The notes beneath the pieces are model-generated. The model was not told the origin of the DNA. It saw only the letters and a list, made by a program, of their open reading frames with translations, and did not search any database. A stretch of 64,000 bases of DNA from an uncultured Eubacteriales bacterium (GTDB lineage Bacteria > Bacillota > Clostridia > Christensenellales > CAG-314), in the NCBI GenBank assembly GCA_900544545.1, contig UQVY01000009.1, positions 1 to 64,000 on the forward strand. The letters are read 5' to 3'. Each line of letters opens with the position of its first letter. Position 1 is the stretch's first letter. Positions 50,180 through 59,188 of this stretch are shown one piece after another. Position numbers and translations under genes: made by a program.

Positions 50180-51349
50180 ATGGAGCTGCTGAAAAAAGCA
50201 TTCATAAAAGATTATAAGAATACGGGTTCACCCGAAGTCCGCGTCAGATACGGAGTAACGGCGGGAATTATAGGTCTGTTGATCAATCTGCTTCTTTTCG
50301 GACTGAAACTGACGGTCGGTCTGATATCGGGAAGCGTTACGATAATAGCCGATGCCGTCAATAACCTTTCGGACGCGGGATCTTCGGTGGTTACTCTTAT
50401 CGGATTCAGGCTTGCGGGAAAGCCCGCCGATAAAGAGCATCCCTTCGGTCACGCGAGATACGAATATATTACCGCGCTGATCGTATCTTTCGTGGTGCTT
50501 GCAATCGGACTTATGCTCGGAAAGAGTTCTGTGGAGAAGATACTCTCTCCCGAGGAGGTCACTGCCGATATATATACCGCCGTGGTACTCGTCATTGCCA
50601 TATGCGGAAAGATTTTCCAGATGCTTATGTACAGAAGCTTCGGGCAATCCGTTCATTCTCTTGCGCTCGAAGCCTGCGCTCAGGACAGTCGCAACGATAT
50701 AATCTCGACCTCGGTCGTTCTGGCTGCGACTATGATTATGAGCGTCACGGGCGTGATGATAGACGGATACGCAGGTCTGCTTATATCCGTTTTCATCGTT
50801 GCGGGAAGCGTTAAACTGCTTCGGGAAACGATGAATCCGCTTCTCGGTGAAAAACCGGATAAAGCTCTCGTAGACAGAATAAAGTCCGCTCTTTTAAGTT
50901 ACGAAGGAGTTCTGGGCATTCACGATATGATGATTCATACCTACGGCGAGGGCAGGACTTACGTTATGGTGCACGTTGAAGTTTCGGCGAGCGACAGCAT
51001 AGTCAAAAGTCACGAACTTATAGACGGAATTGAGAGGGATTTCAGAGAAAAGCAAGGCATAATAATGTCTATTCATATGGATCCCGTCGAAAAAGACAAT
51101 CCTCTTCTCAATCGTCTCGAACCTCGGATAGTTTCCGAGATTAAGAAACTTAACGACAGACTTTCGGTTCACGATTTCCGCGTAGTTTCAGGAGAATCGA
51201 GAGTCAGCGTGCTTTTCGACGTCGAGGCTCCGTACGGAGAGAAAGTCAGTCTTTCGGTTCTGGAGAATACGGCGAAAGTCGTTGCCGAGGGAATATATCC
51301 AGACCTCGATTTCGATTTTATTATCAATATAGAGAATTCTTACGTTTAA
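50180..51349 (+). CDS. Cation diffusion facilitator family transporter
   Basis: The 389-residue CDF protein has about six TM helices (about 30-215). The metal sites in TM2/TM5 carry ADAVNNLSDAGSS (about 58-70) and HPFGHARYEY (about 88-97). A cytoplasmic ferredoxin-like domain extends to about residue 290, followed by a C-terminal extension. It exports Zn2+, Mn2+ or Fe2+ in exchange for protons. Its 7-nt distance to kamE makes it part of the same transcript, though a link to lysine metabolism is unclear. Confidence 0.93.
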   Translation: MELLKKAFIKDYKNTGSPEVRVRYGVTAGIIGLLINLLLFGLKLTVGLISGSVTIIADAVNNLSDAGSSVVTLIGFRLAGKPADKEHPFGHARYEYITALIVSFVVLAIGLMLGKSSVEKILSPEEVTADIYTAVVLVIAICGKIFQMLMYRSFGQSVHSLALEACAQDSRNDIISTSVVLAATMIMSVTGVMIDGYAGLLISVFIVAGSVKLLRETMNPLLGEKPDKALVDRIKSALLSYEGVLGIHDMMIHTYGEGRTYVMVHVEVSASDSIVKSHELIDGIERDFREKQGIIMSIHMDPVEKDNPLLNRLEPRIVSEIKKLNDRLSVHDFRVVSGESRVSVLFDVEAPYGEKVSLSVLENTAKVVAEGIYPDLDFDFIINIENSYV

Positions 51350-51367
51350 CGTTTTTTGAAAAATAAA

Positions 51368-51396
51368 AGCTGCGGTTTGACCGCAGCTCGTTTTTT
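51368..51396 (+). terminator. Terminator of the lysine fermentation operon
   Basis: AGCTGCGG and CCGCAGCT (8 bp, TTTGA loop) are followed by CG and a T6 run, 18 nt after the stop at 51349. Confidence 0.92.
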
Positions 51397-51465
51397 ATAT
51401 CGTCCCGTAACTTATATTCTTATTTATATTTATTAAACCCCGTCGGTTTGCGATATTTCCGACTG

Positions 51466-52026
51466 TTAAATAATATCCTTGAAGTAATAATTGCTGATTT
51501 CCGCAATATATTTCTGAGTGATCTGAGGATCGTTGTCTGCGTCGATAATTCCGAGAACCGCGTTCAGATAGCCTGTGGAAATGATGTTAAAGAAGTTTCT
51601 GTTTACGATGGACTTGACGTAAAGAGGACGCTTCTGATTAAGCACCTGTTCGAGTTTTCTCGCGATGAGGTCGCAGAGTCTGTCGAAGAAGTACGAGAAG
51701 TGAGCAGTGTTGGAAATTCTGATGATTTTATATTCGTCGATATGATTGTTGATGTAACTGAGAATGATTTCTATGGTAGCCTCTAAAGAAACGTCGTCTT
51801 CGAGAACCTTGGAAACGGAAGGCTGTTTGGTCATTTCGGTCAGAGGGTTGATTATAGTAAGAAACAGGTCTTCCTTGTTTTCGTAGTAACGATAGATATT
51901 GCCGAGGCTGATGTTTGCGACTTCGGCGATATTACGGATGGAAGCGTTGGAATATCCGTATTCTTTGAATTCTGCGATTGCGGCGTTGATAATACGGGTT
52001 CTTACTACGTCTTTTAAATATTGCAT
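51466..52026 (-). CDS. TetR/AcrR family transcriptional regulator
   Basis: The start is the ATG at 52026 after AGGAGAAC; an upstream frame opening at 52137 encodes unrelated residues. The 186-residue protein has the TetR HTH (IINAAIAEFKEYGYSNASIR, then VANISLGNIYRYYENKEDLF, about 10-55). A helical ligand domain with unknown specificity follows. It lies between the lysine operon terminator and the pst operon in opposite orientation; its targets are unknown. The gap 52027-52370 holds no gene. Confidence 0.93.
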   Translation of the reverse strand: MQYLKDVVRTRIINAAIAEFKEYGYSNASIRNIAEVANISLGNIYRYYENKEDLFLTIINPLTEMTKQPSVSKVLEDDVSLEATIEIILSYINNHIDEYKIIRISNTAHFSYFFDRLCDLIARKLEQVLNQKRPLYVKSIVNRNFFNIISTGYLNAVLGIIDADNDPQITQKYIAEISNYYFKDII

Positions 52027-52370
52027 AAATGTTGTTCTCCTATGTGCGGTAAAAGTGTATTCTGAGCGCGGTGGTTTTGAATTGCCGCGCTGCCACGGGA
52101 AATCGTCGTCTCCGCGATAGCCCGTAAATTTTACCACAAAAAACGAAAAAGCGCAATGATTTTTAAGTAAAAAATGGAAATTTTTTAGAAATTTTTTTCA
52201 AACCGTCCCGTCACTATCGGAAAAAATCGGAGTTAGCCGCTTAAAAGCGAAAATCGGGCGTTCGGGGGACGCTTTCAGGGCTAATAAGTCCGCCGAGCTT
52301 TTCATTCAATTTGAAGAAAAAAAGGAGGGCTTTTTTGAATCGTCAGGGCTTGCGAAGATTTCCTTGCGGA

Positions 52371-52436
52371 TTTACAGAATCTTTACGTTTTTATTACCGA
52401 AAACAGGTTTCGCGTCTGTTTTTTGTCTGTTATAAT
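52371..52436 (+). promoter_or_regulatory. Putative Pho box and promoter of the pst operon
   Basis: TTTACA (52371-52376), TTTACG (52382-52387) and TTACCG (52394-52399) are spaced 11 and 12 bp, as expected for tandem PhoB/PhoP half-sites. A TATAAT -10 lies at 52431-52436 without a good -35, typical of an activator-dependent promoter. A phosphate-starvation response is expected. Confidence 0.6.
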
Positions 52437-52467
52437 GAAGGCACCAAAACAAAGGAGACATAAAAAA

Positions 52468-53340
52468 ATGAAGAAAATCACAAGCATTATTTTAGCAGTT
52501 CTTATGACTCTCACCGTTTTCGCATTCTGCGGATGTACGGGTGGTCAGTTCGACTCAAACAAACAGATCAGTGTAGTTGTCCGTGAAGACGGAAGCGGAA
52601 CGAAGAAAGCTTTTATGGAATTCATCGGTCTCAAAGACAAAAACGACAAGTCCGGCGTTATCATAGCAACCGGAACGGCAGCAGTCCTTGCTGAAGTCAA
52701 GACAAATCCCATAGCAATCGCTTACGACAGTCTCGGCTATGTAAACGACGACGTAAAGATTCTTAAGGTAAACGGAGTTCTTCCTTCTGTCGAAACCATC
52801 AAAGACGGATCTTATAAGATAGCAAGACCTCTTTCGGTAGTATATAAAGAAGAAGAGATGACCGGCGTCAACGAAGCTTATCTCAGATTCCTCGGAAGCA
52901 GCGAAGCTCAGGAAATCATAGCGGCCGAAGGATACGTTACGGTAGTGGAAAAGGCAGAAAAGTACGTTATCGATCCCGAACTTTCCGGCACAATCGGAAT
53001 CAGCGGAAGCACCTCGCTCAAGCCTCTTATGGAAAAACTCGCGGCTAAGTTCGAAGCTCTTCAGAGCGGAGTTCAGGTATCTGTGGGCGGCGGCGGATCC
53101 GGTACGGGTTATAACGACGCTAAAAACGGAGTAAGCGCATTCGGAATGATTTCTGAAAACTTCTCCGAAACCAAGGCTCCCGGCTGCGTGTACTACACGG
53201 TAGCTCTCGACGGAATCGCAATCATCGTAAACAAGAAGAATCCTGCCGAAAACATCACTCTCGAACAGCTCAAGAACGTTTACGACGCCGAAGCCGGTGA
53301 AAATGCGATAACGACCTGGAAACAGATTATCGGAGAATAA
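52468..53340 (+). CDS. pstS: Phosphate-binding protein PstS, circularly permuted
   Basis: The start is the ATG at 52468 after AAAGGAG. A lipoprotein-type signal peptide ends near Cys23 (AFCGCTGG). The domain order is reversed relative to classical PstS. VVVREDGSGTKKAFMEF, normally in the second half, comes at about residue 35. IGISGSTSLKPLMEKLAAKF, normally at the N-terminus, starts near residue 178, followed by GGGGSGTG and ALDGIAIIVNKKNPAENITL. Such permuted PstS proteins occur in Clostridia. It binds phosphate at the cell surface for PstCAB. Confidence 0.92.
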   Translation: MKKITSIILAVLMTLTVFAFCGCTGGQFDSNKQISVVVREDGSGTKKAFMEFIGLKDKNDKSGVIIATGTAAVLAEVKTNPIAIAYDSLGYVNDDVKILKVNGVLPSVETIKDGSYKIARPLSVVYKEEEMTGVNEAYLRFLGSSEAQEIIAAEGYVTVVEKAEKYVIDPELSGTIGISGSTSLKPLMEKLAAKFEALQSGVQVSVGGGGSGTGYNDAKNGVSAFGMISENFSETKAPGCVYYTVALDGIAIIVNKKNPAENITLEQLKNVYDAEAGENAITTWKQIIGE

Positions 53341-53359
53341 GCCCGAAACGGAGAATAAG

Positions 53360-54250
53360 ATGAATTCGCTATACAGGTGGATTGCAGCAAGAGAAAAAAT
53401 AATGAAGGGTCTGTTTCTGGCCTGCGCAGTGTTCGCGATAGCCGCACTTGCCGTGATAACAGTGTTCTTATTCGTCAACGGAATCCCGTTTATACATAAA
53501 ACGGGATTTTCCGAATTTATTTTCGGAAAAAAATGGGCGATAATGGGCGATAATCCTTCCTACGGGATATTCCCGATTATAGTAACTTCGCTTTACGTGA
53601 CGGCTCTTTCGGTGTTTATCGGCGTAGGAATGGGTTTGTTCACGGCTATCGCGCTGTACAAATTCATTCCGAAGAAGATAGCGACGCCTATAAGACACAT
53701 GATAAATCTTCTTGCCGGAATTCCTTCGGTAATCTTCGGACTTTTCGGAATGACTTTCATAGTTCCGTTTATCAGGGATTATATATCGCCGACGGGAGTA
53801 GGTTACGGAATACTTTCCTCGTCGATCGTCCTCGCGATAATGATTCTTCCGACCATAGTGAGCGTAAGTCTCGACAGTCTCGAGGCGGTTCCCAACGAGT
53901 ATTTCGAAAACGCGCTTGCGCTCGGAGCGACGAAGGAACAGGCGACTTTCAAGGTTCTTTTGCCCGCGGCCAGGAGCGGAGTGCTTGCGGCGGTCGTGCT
54001 TGCGGTGGGCAGAGCGATAGGCGAAACGATGGCGGTCATTATGGTAATAGGCGGAAGTCCGGATATGCCGGAGAGCCTTTTCCAGAGCGTCAGGACGCTT
54101 ACTTCGAACATAGCGATGGGCGCGATGGAACTTCAGGACGACGCTCTTTCCGCGCTTATAGCGACGGGCGTAGTGCTTTTCGTGTTCGTTCTGATTATAA
54201 ACATAAGCTTTTCTCTGCTTAAAAGCGGCAGAAAGGAGAAGAAGAAATGA
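53360..54250 (+). CDS. pstC: Phosphate ABC transporter permease PstC
   Basis: The 296-residue permease has six TM helices and the EAA-like loop EYFENALALGATKEQATFKV (about 190-209). N-terminal segments IPFIHKTGFSEFIFGKKW are typical of PstC. It overlaps pstA by 4 nt, indicating coupled expression. Confidence 0.95.
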   Translation: MNSLYRWIAAREKIMKGLFLACAVFAIAALAVITVFLFVNGIPFIHKTGFSEFIFGKKWAIMGDNPSYGIFPIIVTSLYVTALSVFIGVGMGLFTAIALYKFIPKKIATPIRHMINLLAGIPSVIFGLFGMTFIVPFIRDYISPTGVGYGILSSSIVLAIMILPTIVSVSLDSLEAVPNEYFENALALGATKEQATFKVLLPAARSGVLAAVVLAVGRAIGETMAVIMVIGGSPDMPESLFQSVRTLTSNIAMGAMELQDDALSALIATGVVLFVFVLIINISFSLLKSGRKEKKK

Positions 54251-55125
54251 GCGCTGTAAAAACCACGGAAAGGAACGAATCGGTTATAAAAGGAAGGACT
54301 TCGAAAAGAATCTGTTTTTCGTTGAGGATTTTCAGTTATATAACGACAGGAATCGCCGTAGTCGCTCTTTTTGCGATAATAATCTACACGGTCGTAGGAG
54401 GAATCGATAAACTCAGTTTAGAGTTTCTTTTCGGCGACGGAAAGCTTGAGCATTCCCTTCTTCCCGCGATAGTCGGAACGCTCGAACTTATACTGATATC
54501 TATGGCGATAGCCGTTCCGATAGGCATAGGAAGCGCGATTTTCCTTGCCGAATACACGAAGACGCAGAGTAAATTCGTCAAAGCCATAAGGCTTGCGACG
54601 GAAACGCTTTCGGGAATTCCGAGTATAGTATACGGTCTTTTCGGATATCTGATATTCGTAGTCGCCTTTAAAATGGGATATACGATTCTCGGCGGAGGAA
54701 TAACTCTCGCGATAATGGTTCTTCCGGTAATAGTCAGGTCGGTCGAGGAAAGTCTGCTTGCGGTGCCGCAGGGTTTGAGAGAAGGTTCTTACGCGCTCGG
54801 AACGAGTAAAGTCCGGACGATATTCAAGGTAGTTCTTCCCTCGTGCGCGGGCGGAATAGTAACCGCTTTGATTCTTGCGGTCGGAAGAGTAGTATCCGAA
54901 AGCGCGGTACTTATTCTGACGGTAGGAATGGTCGTCAACAAAGTTCCGGAGAGCGTGCTTTCCCCGGGAACGAGTCTTGCTCTCGATATATACTACTTCG
55001 CAAGTCACGGTTATCCGGATCAGGCTGCGGCAACGGGCGTCGTTCTGATGATTCTCGTAATTCTCATCAATCTGGCGGCAAGCGGAATCGGAAAACTTAT
55101 CAAGAAAAAAACGGGAGAAAAATGA
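54247..55125 (+). CDS. pstA: Phosphate ABC transporter permease PstA
   Basis: The 292-residue permease has six TM helices. GIPSIVYGLFGYLIFVVAFK and the cytoplasmic loop GLREGSYALGTSKVRTIFKV identify PstA. It overlaps the start of pstB by 4 nt. Confidence 0.95.
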   Translation: MSAVKTTERNESVIKGRTSKRICFSLRIFSYITTGIAVVALFAIIIYTVVGGIDKLSLEFLFGDGKLEHSLLPAIVGTLELILISMAIAVPIGIGSAIFLAEYTKTQSKFVKAIRLATETLSGIPSIVYGLFGYLIFVVAFKMGYTILGGGITLAIMVLPVIVRSVEESLLAVPQGLREGSYALGTSKVRTIFKVVLPSCAGGIVTALILAVGRVVSESAVLILTVGMVVNKVPESVLSPGTSLALDIYYFASHGYPDQAAATGVVLMILVILINLAASGIGKLIKKKTGEK

Positions 55126-55889
55126 TGTTCGGTGAAAAAAACGATATAAGCGTAAAGAACTGCAATCTATGGTACGGGGATTTTCAGGCGCTTAAAGACA
55201 TAAATGTTGATATACCCGAAAAGATGGTTACGGCTTTCATCGGACCGTCGGGATGCGGAAAATCGACCTTCCTCAAGATATTCAACCGTATGAACGACCT
55301 TATAGACGGCTGCAGAATAACGGGAGAATTCAGAATCGGCGGAAAGAGTATATTCGATAAAGACGTAGACGTCAATCTTTTGAGAAAGAAGGTCGGAATG
55401 GTTTTTCAGAAACCCAATCCGTTCCCTATGAACATATACGATAACATAGCCTTCGCCCCGAGAACGTTCGGAATAAAGAAGAAATCCGAGCTTGACGAAA
55501 TCGTGGAAACCTCTCTGAAGCGTGCGAGTATATGGGACGAAGTCAAAGACAGACTCAGAAAAAGCGCGCTCGGAATAAGCGGAGGTCAGCAGCAAAGACT
55601 CTGTATAGCCCGCGCTCTCGCGGCGGATCCGGAAATCCTTCTTATGGACGAACCTACGTCCGCGCTCGACCCCATTTCGACGGGCAAGATAGAAGAACTC
55701 GTAGACGGACTTAAAAAGGATCTGACCATAGTCATAGTTACGCACAATATGCAGCAGGCAACGAGAATTGCCGATAAGACCGCGTTCTTTCTTCTCGGCG
55801 AACTCGTGGAATTCGGAGACACGGAACAGATTTTCGGTTCGCCGAAGGATAAGAGAACGGAGAATTATATAACGGGAAGATTTGGTTGA
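55122..55889 (+). CDS. pstB: Phosphate ABC transporter ATP-binding protein PstB
   Basis: The 255-residue ATPase has Walker A GPSGCGKST (about 37-45), the signature SGGQQQRLC, Walker B ILLMDEPTSALDP, and the H-loop VTHNMQQATR. The start ATG at 55122 lies inside the pstA stop region; an adjacent ATG at 55125 is possible. It powers phosphate import and, through PhoU, contributes to signalling to PhoR. Confidence 0.96.
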   Translation: MMFGEKNDISVKNCNLWYGDFQALKDINVDIPEKMVTAFIGPSGCGKSTFLKIFNRMNDLIDGCRITGEFRIGGKSIFDKDVDVNLLRKKVGMVFQKPNPFPMNIYDNIAFAPRTFGIKKKSELDEIVETSLKRASIWDEVKDRLRKSALGISGGQQQRLCIARALAADPEILLMDEPTSALDPISTGKIEELVDGLKKDLTIVIVTHNMQQATRIADKTAFFLLGELVEFGDTEQIFGSPKDKRTENYITGRFG

Positions 55890-55932
55890 TACCGTTAAAC
55901 GGCTTGAAAAAAGGAGAAAAACAAGATATAAT

Positions 55933-56586
55933 ATGAGCATAAGAAACAAGTACGAATCTGAACTTCAAAGCGTTTTCAATAAACTTATAGGGATGTGCCG
56001 CGACGTAGAGCAGGCGATAGACAGATCGATAGAGGCTCTCAAGACGAGAAACGACGATCTTGCCCGCTCGGTTATGGAGGAAGACAGGAATATCGACCTT
56101 ACCGAAAGGGAGATCGAACAGGATTGCCTGAAGATTCTTCTTATGGAGCATCCGGTAGCCGGAGATTTCCGCGACGTTTCGGCTGCGCTGAAAATGATAA
56201 CCGATCTCGAAAGGATTGCGGATCAGGCAGCGGATATCTGCGAAATAACGCTTCAGTTCGGAAACGAAGAATTCATTAAAAAGCCCGAACATATAGAAAT
56301 GATGGCGAAGATAGCCATAGGAATGGTTAAAGACGGAGTCCACAGCTATATCAACAAGGATCTCGAAACGGCTCGTTCTCTCGACAAAAGAGACGACAGA
56401 GTAGACGAGCTGTTTGAAAAGGTAAAAGAGGAACTTATTTCTCTTATAAAATCCGACCCGAACAACGCCGATCAGGCGATTCTGTTTATGATGATCGCGA
56501 AGTATCTCGAAAGGATAGGCGATCACGCCGTAAATATCGGAGAATGGGCAGAATACGCGGTTACGGGACAACACAAGCCGGGCTGA
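55933..56586 (+). CDS. phoU: Phosphate signalling protein PhoU
   Basis: The start is placed at the ATG at 55933; the GGAG upstream is rather distant, so the start is less certain. The 217-residue all-helical protein consists of two three-helix bundles, each with the metal-binding E/D-x3-D signature (MEEDRNIDLTEREIEQDCLK and LDKRDDRVDELFEKVKEELI). PhoU links PstB activity to the PhoR kinase. It lies 43 nt after pstB and 9 nt before phoB. Confidence 0.95.
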   Translation: MSIRNKYESELQSVFNKLIGMCRDVEQAIDRSIEALKTRNDDLARSVMEEDRNIDLTEREIEQDCLKILLMEHPVAGDFRDVSAALKMITDLERIADQAADICEITLQFGNEEFIKKPEHIEMMAKIAIGMVKDGVHSYINKDLETARSLDKRDDRVDELFEKVKEELISLIKSDPNNADQAILFMMIAKYLERIGDHAVNIGEWAEYAVTGQHKPG

Positions 56587-56595
56587 GGAGGAAAA

Positions 56596-57267
56596 ATGGA
56601 AGAGAAAAAACTGGTCTACGCCGTAGACGACGAGAGCGCTATTCGCGACGTATATAAATTTGCGCTTTCGGGCGCGGGCTTCGGAATCGAATGCTTTTCG
56701 TGCGCGTCGGAATTATACGCTGCGGTCGAAAAACAGATTCCGGACATTTTTATACTGGATATAATGCTTGACGGCGAAGACGGGTATTCCATATTGTCGA
56801 GACTTCTCTGCTCGAACGAAACGAAGGATATTCCGGTCATTATGGTTTCGGCGAAAACTACCGAGATCGATAAAGTCAGGGGATTGGATCTCGGCGCGGA
56901 CGACTACGTTTCCAAGCCTTTCGGAGTAATGGAGCTTATTGCGAGGATAAACGCAAAACTCAGGCTCAGAAGGGCGGGCGGTTCGTATTTCTCGTATAAG
57001 GACGTTGCTTTGGACGACCTTCGGCACACGGTTACCGTTAAGGGCGCGGAAGTTACGATTACGCTTAAACAGTACGAGCTGCTGAAGCTTCTTTTAAAGC
57101 ACGCGGGAACGGTTCTTACGCGGGATTTTCTTCTCGATAACGTCTGGGGAGAGAATTACGGAGAAACGAGAACACTGGATATTCATATAGCCGAACTAAG
57201 GAAGATTCTTGCGGGGGCGGAAGCGGGAATCACTACCGTCAGGGGAGTGGGTTACGCTCTGAAATAG
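56596..57267 (+). CDS. phoB: OmpR/PhoB family response regulator
   Basis: The 223-residue protein has a receiver domain with the phosphorylated Asp in IFILDIMLDGEDGY. The conserved Lys lies in DDYVSKPFGVMELI, and a winged-helix DNA-binding domain (about 130-223) ends GITTVRGVGYALK. GAGGAGG lies 6 nt before the ATG. With PhoR it should form the phosphate-starvation two-component system and act on the Pho box upstream of pstS. Confidence 0.95.
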   Translation: MEEKKLVYAVDDESAIRDVYKFALSGAGFGIECFSCASELYAAVEKQIPDIFILDIMLDGEDGYSILSRLLCSNETKDIPVIMVSAKTTEIDKVRGLDLGADDYVSKPFGVMELIARINAKLRLRRAGGSYFSYKDVALDDLRHTVTVKGAEVTITLKQYELLKLLLKHAGTVLTRDFLLDNVWGENYGETRTLDIHIAELRKILAGAEAGITTVRGVGYALK

Positions 57268-57272
57268 TCGTT

Positions 57273-58949
57273 ATGAAAAACAAGATAGTTCTGTTCAATA
57301 TAATAATAATCGCTATATCTCTTTTGCTGGTGTTCTTTTTCGGAATATCCGTAAATAAGAACACTCTGAGTGCGGAAGCAGGCAAGAACGTAGTGGATAT
57401 AACCCGGATCTACGCGGCGAATTACGTTTCGCCCGAGCAAACGGTAAAGGGCGTACCCGAAGACATAAGGGTATCCGTTATAGACGCCGAAGGAAAGGTA
57501 ATTTCCGACAGCGAGAACGTAGACGTGGATAAGCTCGGAAATCACAGTGACAGAGAAGAGATAATCGCTGCGTTTCAGGGCGAACCCAAGGTCGTTACGA
57601 GGTACAGTCAGTCGCTCGGAAAGGATCTGGTTTATTACGCTTTAAAGGTTACGACGGGCGATACTTTCGTTTTCATCAGAGTTTCCGTCGCCGTGGAAAG
57701 CGTTAATTCCTACGTAGTCAGCAATATAGTTACGATGATTTTCGTTCTGATAGTCGCTTTGACTCTTTCGGTGATTTTCAGCGTAATAGCCGCCAACGGA
57801 CTTATGAAGCCTTTGACCGAGATAAGAAACAACCTTGCTTCGGTCAGAAACGGAACTTATAAAGAGATAGTTCCTTCTTCCGGCGATCAGGAGATAAATT
57901 CAATGCTCGTCGAGATAAACGGAATCAGCGAAAAGCTTCAGGACAGTATATTCGAAGCGAGAAGCGACAAGGAGAAGCTCGATTATATTCTCAGCAACAT
58001 CTCCGACGGAATAGTCGTCCTCGAAAAGAACGGGAATATAAGCCTTATCAACAAGAACGCCGCGAGAATATTCGACGCTTCGGATTTCACCGGGAAGAAT
58101 TATTTGCTTCTCAGTCGGGACAGAGCCTTTACGGAGGGGGTTTCGTCGGCTCTCGAAGGAAGGAAGGACTCCGTATTCGAGATGAAATTCACGGGCGAAG
58201 CTTATTATTCGGTATCGGTCAGGGCATTGGAAAGAGGACTTACGGTCATAGTGCTGTCGGATATTACGGCCGTCAGAAACAGCGAGAAGATGCGCAGCGA
58301 ATTCTTTGCTAACGCGAGCCACGAGCTTAAAACTCCGCTTACGGCTATAAAGGGCTTCAACGATATAGTTTCGATGACTGCGACTCAGCCCGACATAAAG
58401 GAGCTTTCGGGAAGAATCGACAAGGAAGTCGCGAGAATAATCAATCTGATAAACGATATGCTGGATCTTTCGATGCTGGAATCGGAAAAGGAGCCTAAAA
58501 AGGAAGAAGTCGAGCTTTCCGACGTAGTTAAGGACGTTCAGGGAAGTCTTGAGATTCTTGCGAAAGAAAGGGGCGTTTCGGTCAAGGCGTCGGGAAAGGG
58601 CGTGGTTATGATGGAGCGCGAACACGCCGTCGAACTCGTAAAGAATCTGACCGAAAACGCTATCCGTTATAACGAAAAGGGCGGACACGTCGAAGTCGAT
58701 GTTTCCGAAGACGACAAGAAAGTCGTTCTGACCGTAAAAGATGACGGAATCGGAATCGAAGAAGAACATCTCCAGAGGATATTCGAAAGATTTTACCGCG
58801 TCAATAAATCCCGCTCGCGCGAAACCGGAGGAACGGGACTCGGACTTTCGATAGTCAAGCATATAGCCGTTCTTTACGGAGCGGACGTCAATATTTCGTC
58901 TACTTTCGGCGTCGGAACGACGGTAACGGTAACCTTTCCGAAGAATTGA
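57273..58949 (+). CDS. phoR: PhoR-like sensor histidine kinase
   Basis: The 558-residue kinase has TM1 (about 5-25), an extracytoplasmic sensor domain (about 30-150), TM2 (about 155-180) and HAMP (about 183-235). A PAS domain (about 240-335) precedes HisKA with SHELKTPLTAIKGF (His about 351). The HATPase has NLTENAIRYN, DDGIGIEEEHLQRIFERFYR and GGTGLGLSIVKHIA. It begins 5 nt after phoB. It likely senses transporter state through PhoU rather than phosphate directly. A terminator follows. Confidence 0.95.
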   Translation: MKNKIVLFNIIIIAISLLLVFFFGISVNKNTLSAEAGKNVVDITRIYAANYVSPEQTVKGVPEDIRVSVIDAEGKVISDSENVDVDKLGNHSDREEIIAAFQGEPKVVTRYSQSLGKDLVYYALKVTTGDTFVFIRVSVAVESVNSYVVSNIVTMIFVLIVALTLSVIFSVIAANGLMKPLTEIRNNLASVRNGTYKEIVPSSGDQEINSMLVEINGISEKLQDSIFEARSDKEKLDYILSNISDGIVVLEKNGNISLINKNAARIFDASDFTGKNYLLLSRDRAFTEGVSSALEGRKDSVFEMKFTGEAYYSVSVRALERGLTVIVLSDITAVRNSEKMRSEFFANASHELKTPLTAIKGFNDIVSMTATQPDIKELSGRIDKEVARIINLINDMLDLSMLESEKEPKKEEVELSDVVKDVQGSLEILAKERGVSVKASGKGVVMMEREHAVELVKNLTENAIRYNEKGGHVEVDVSEDDKKVVLTVKDDGIGIEEEHLQRIFERFYRVNKSRSRETGGTGLGLSIVKHIAVLYGADVNISSTFGVGTTVTVTFPKN

Positions 58950-59030
58950 ACGTTTGCGGTTACCTGAAAACGACGATTACGATTCGTAACGCCAATTTTT
59001 CTCCTCTGATACGGGTGCCGCAAAGAAAAG

Positions 59031-59060
59031 CCCGCAGGAATCGGTTTTCCTGCGGGTTTA
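59031..59060 (+). terminator. Terminator of the pst-pho operon
   Basis: CCCGCAGGAA and TTCCTGCGGG form a 10-bp perfect stem (loop TCGGTT), followed by TTTAGTTT. The bases from 59061 to 59188 hold no gene. Confidence 0.9.
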
Positions 59061-59188
59061 GTTTATTTTGTTTTATTCAGCACTTACATAAAGGCTATTT
59101 CGCATCTCTCTGTCATTCGGAAAAGTCTGTTCCGGCATTTTGAATCGAAAGAGGCTTTTACGCCCTGAATCCTCGGGATTTTGCGCAG

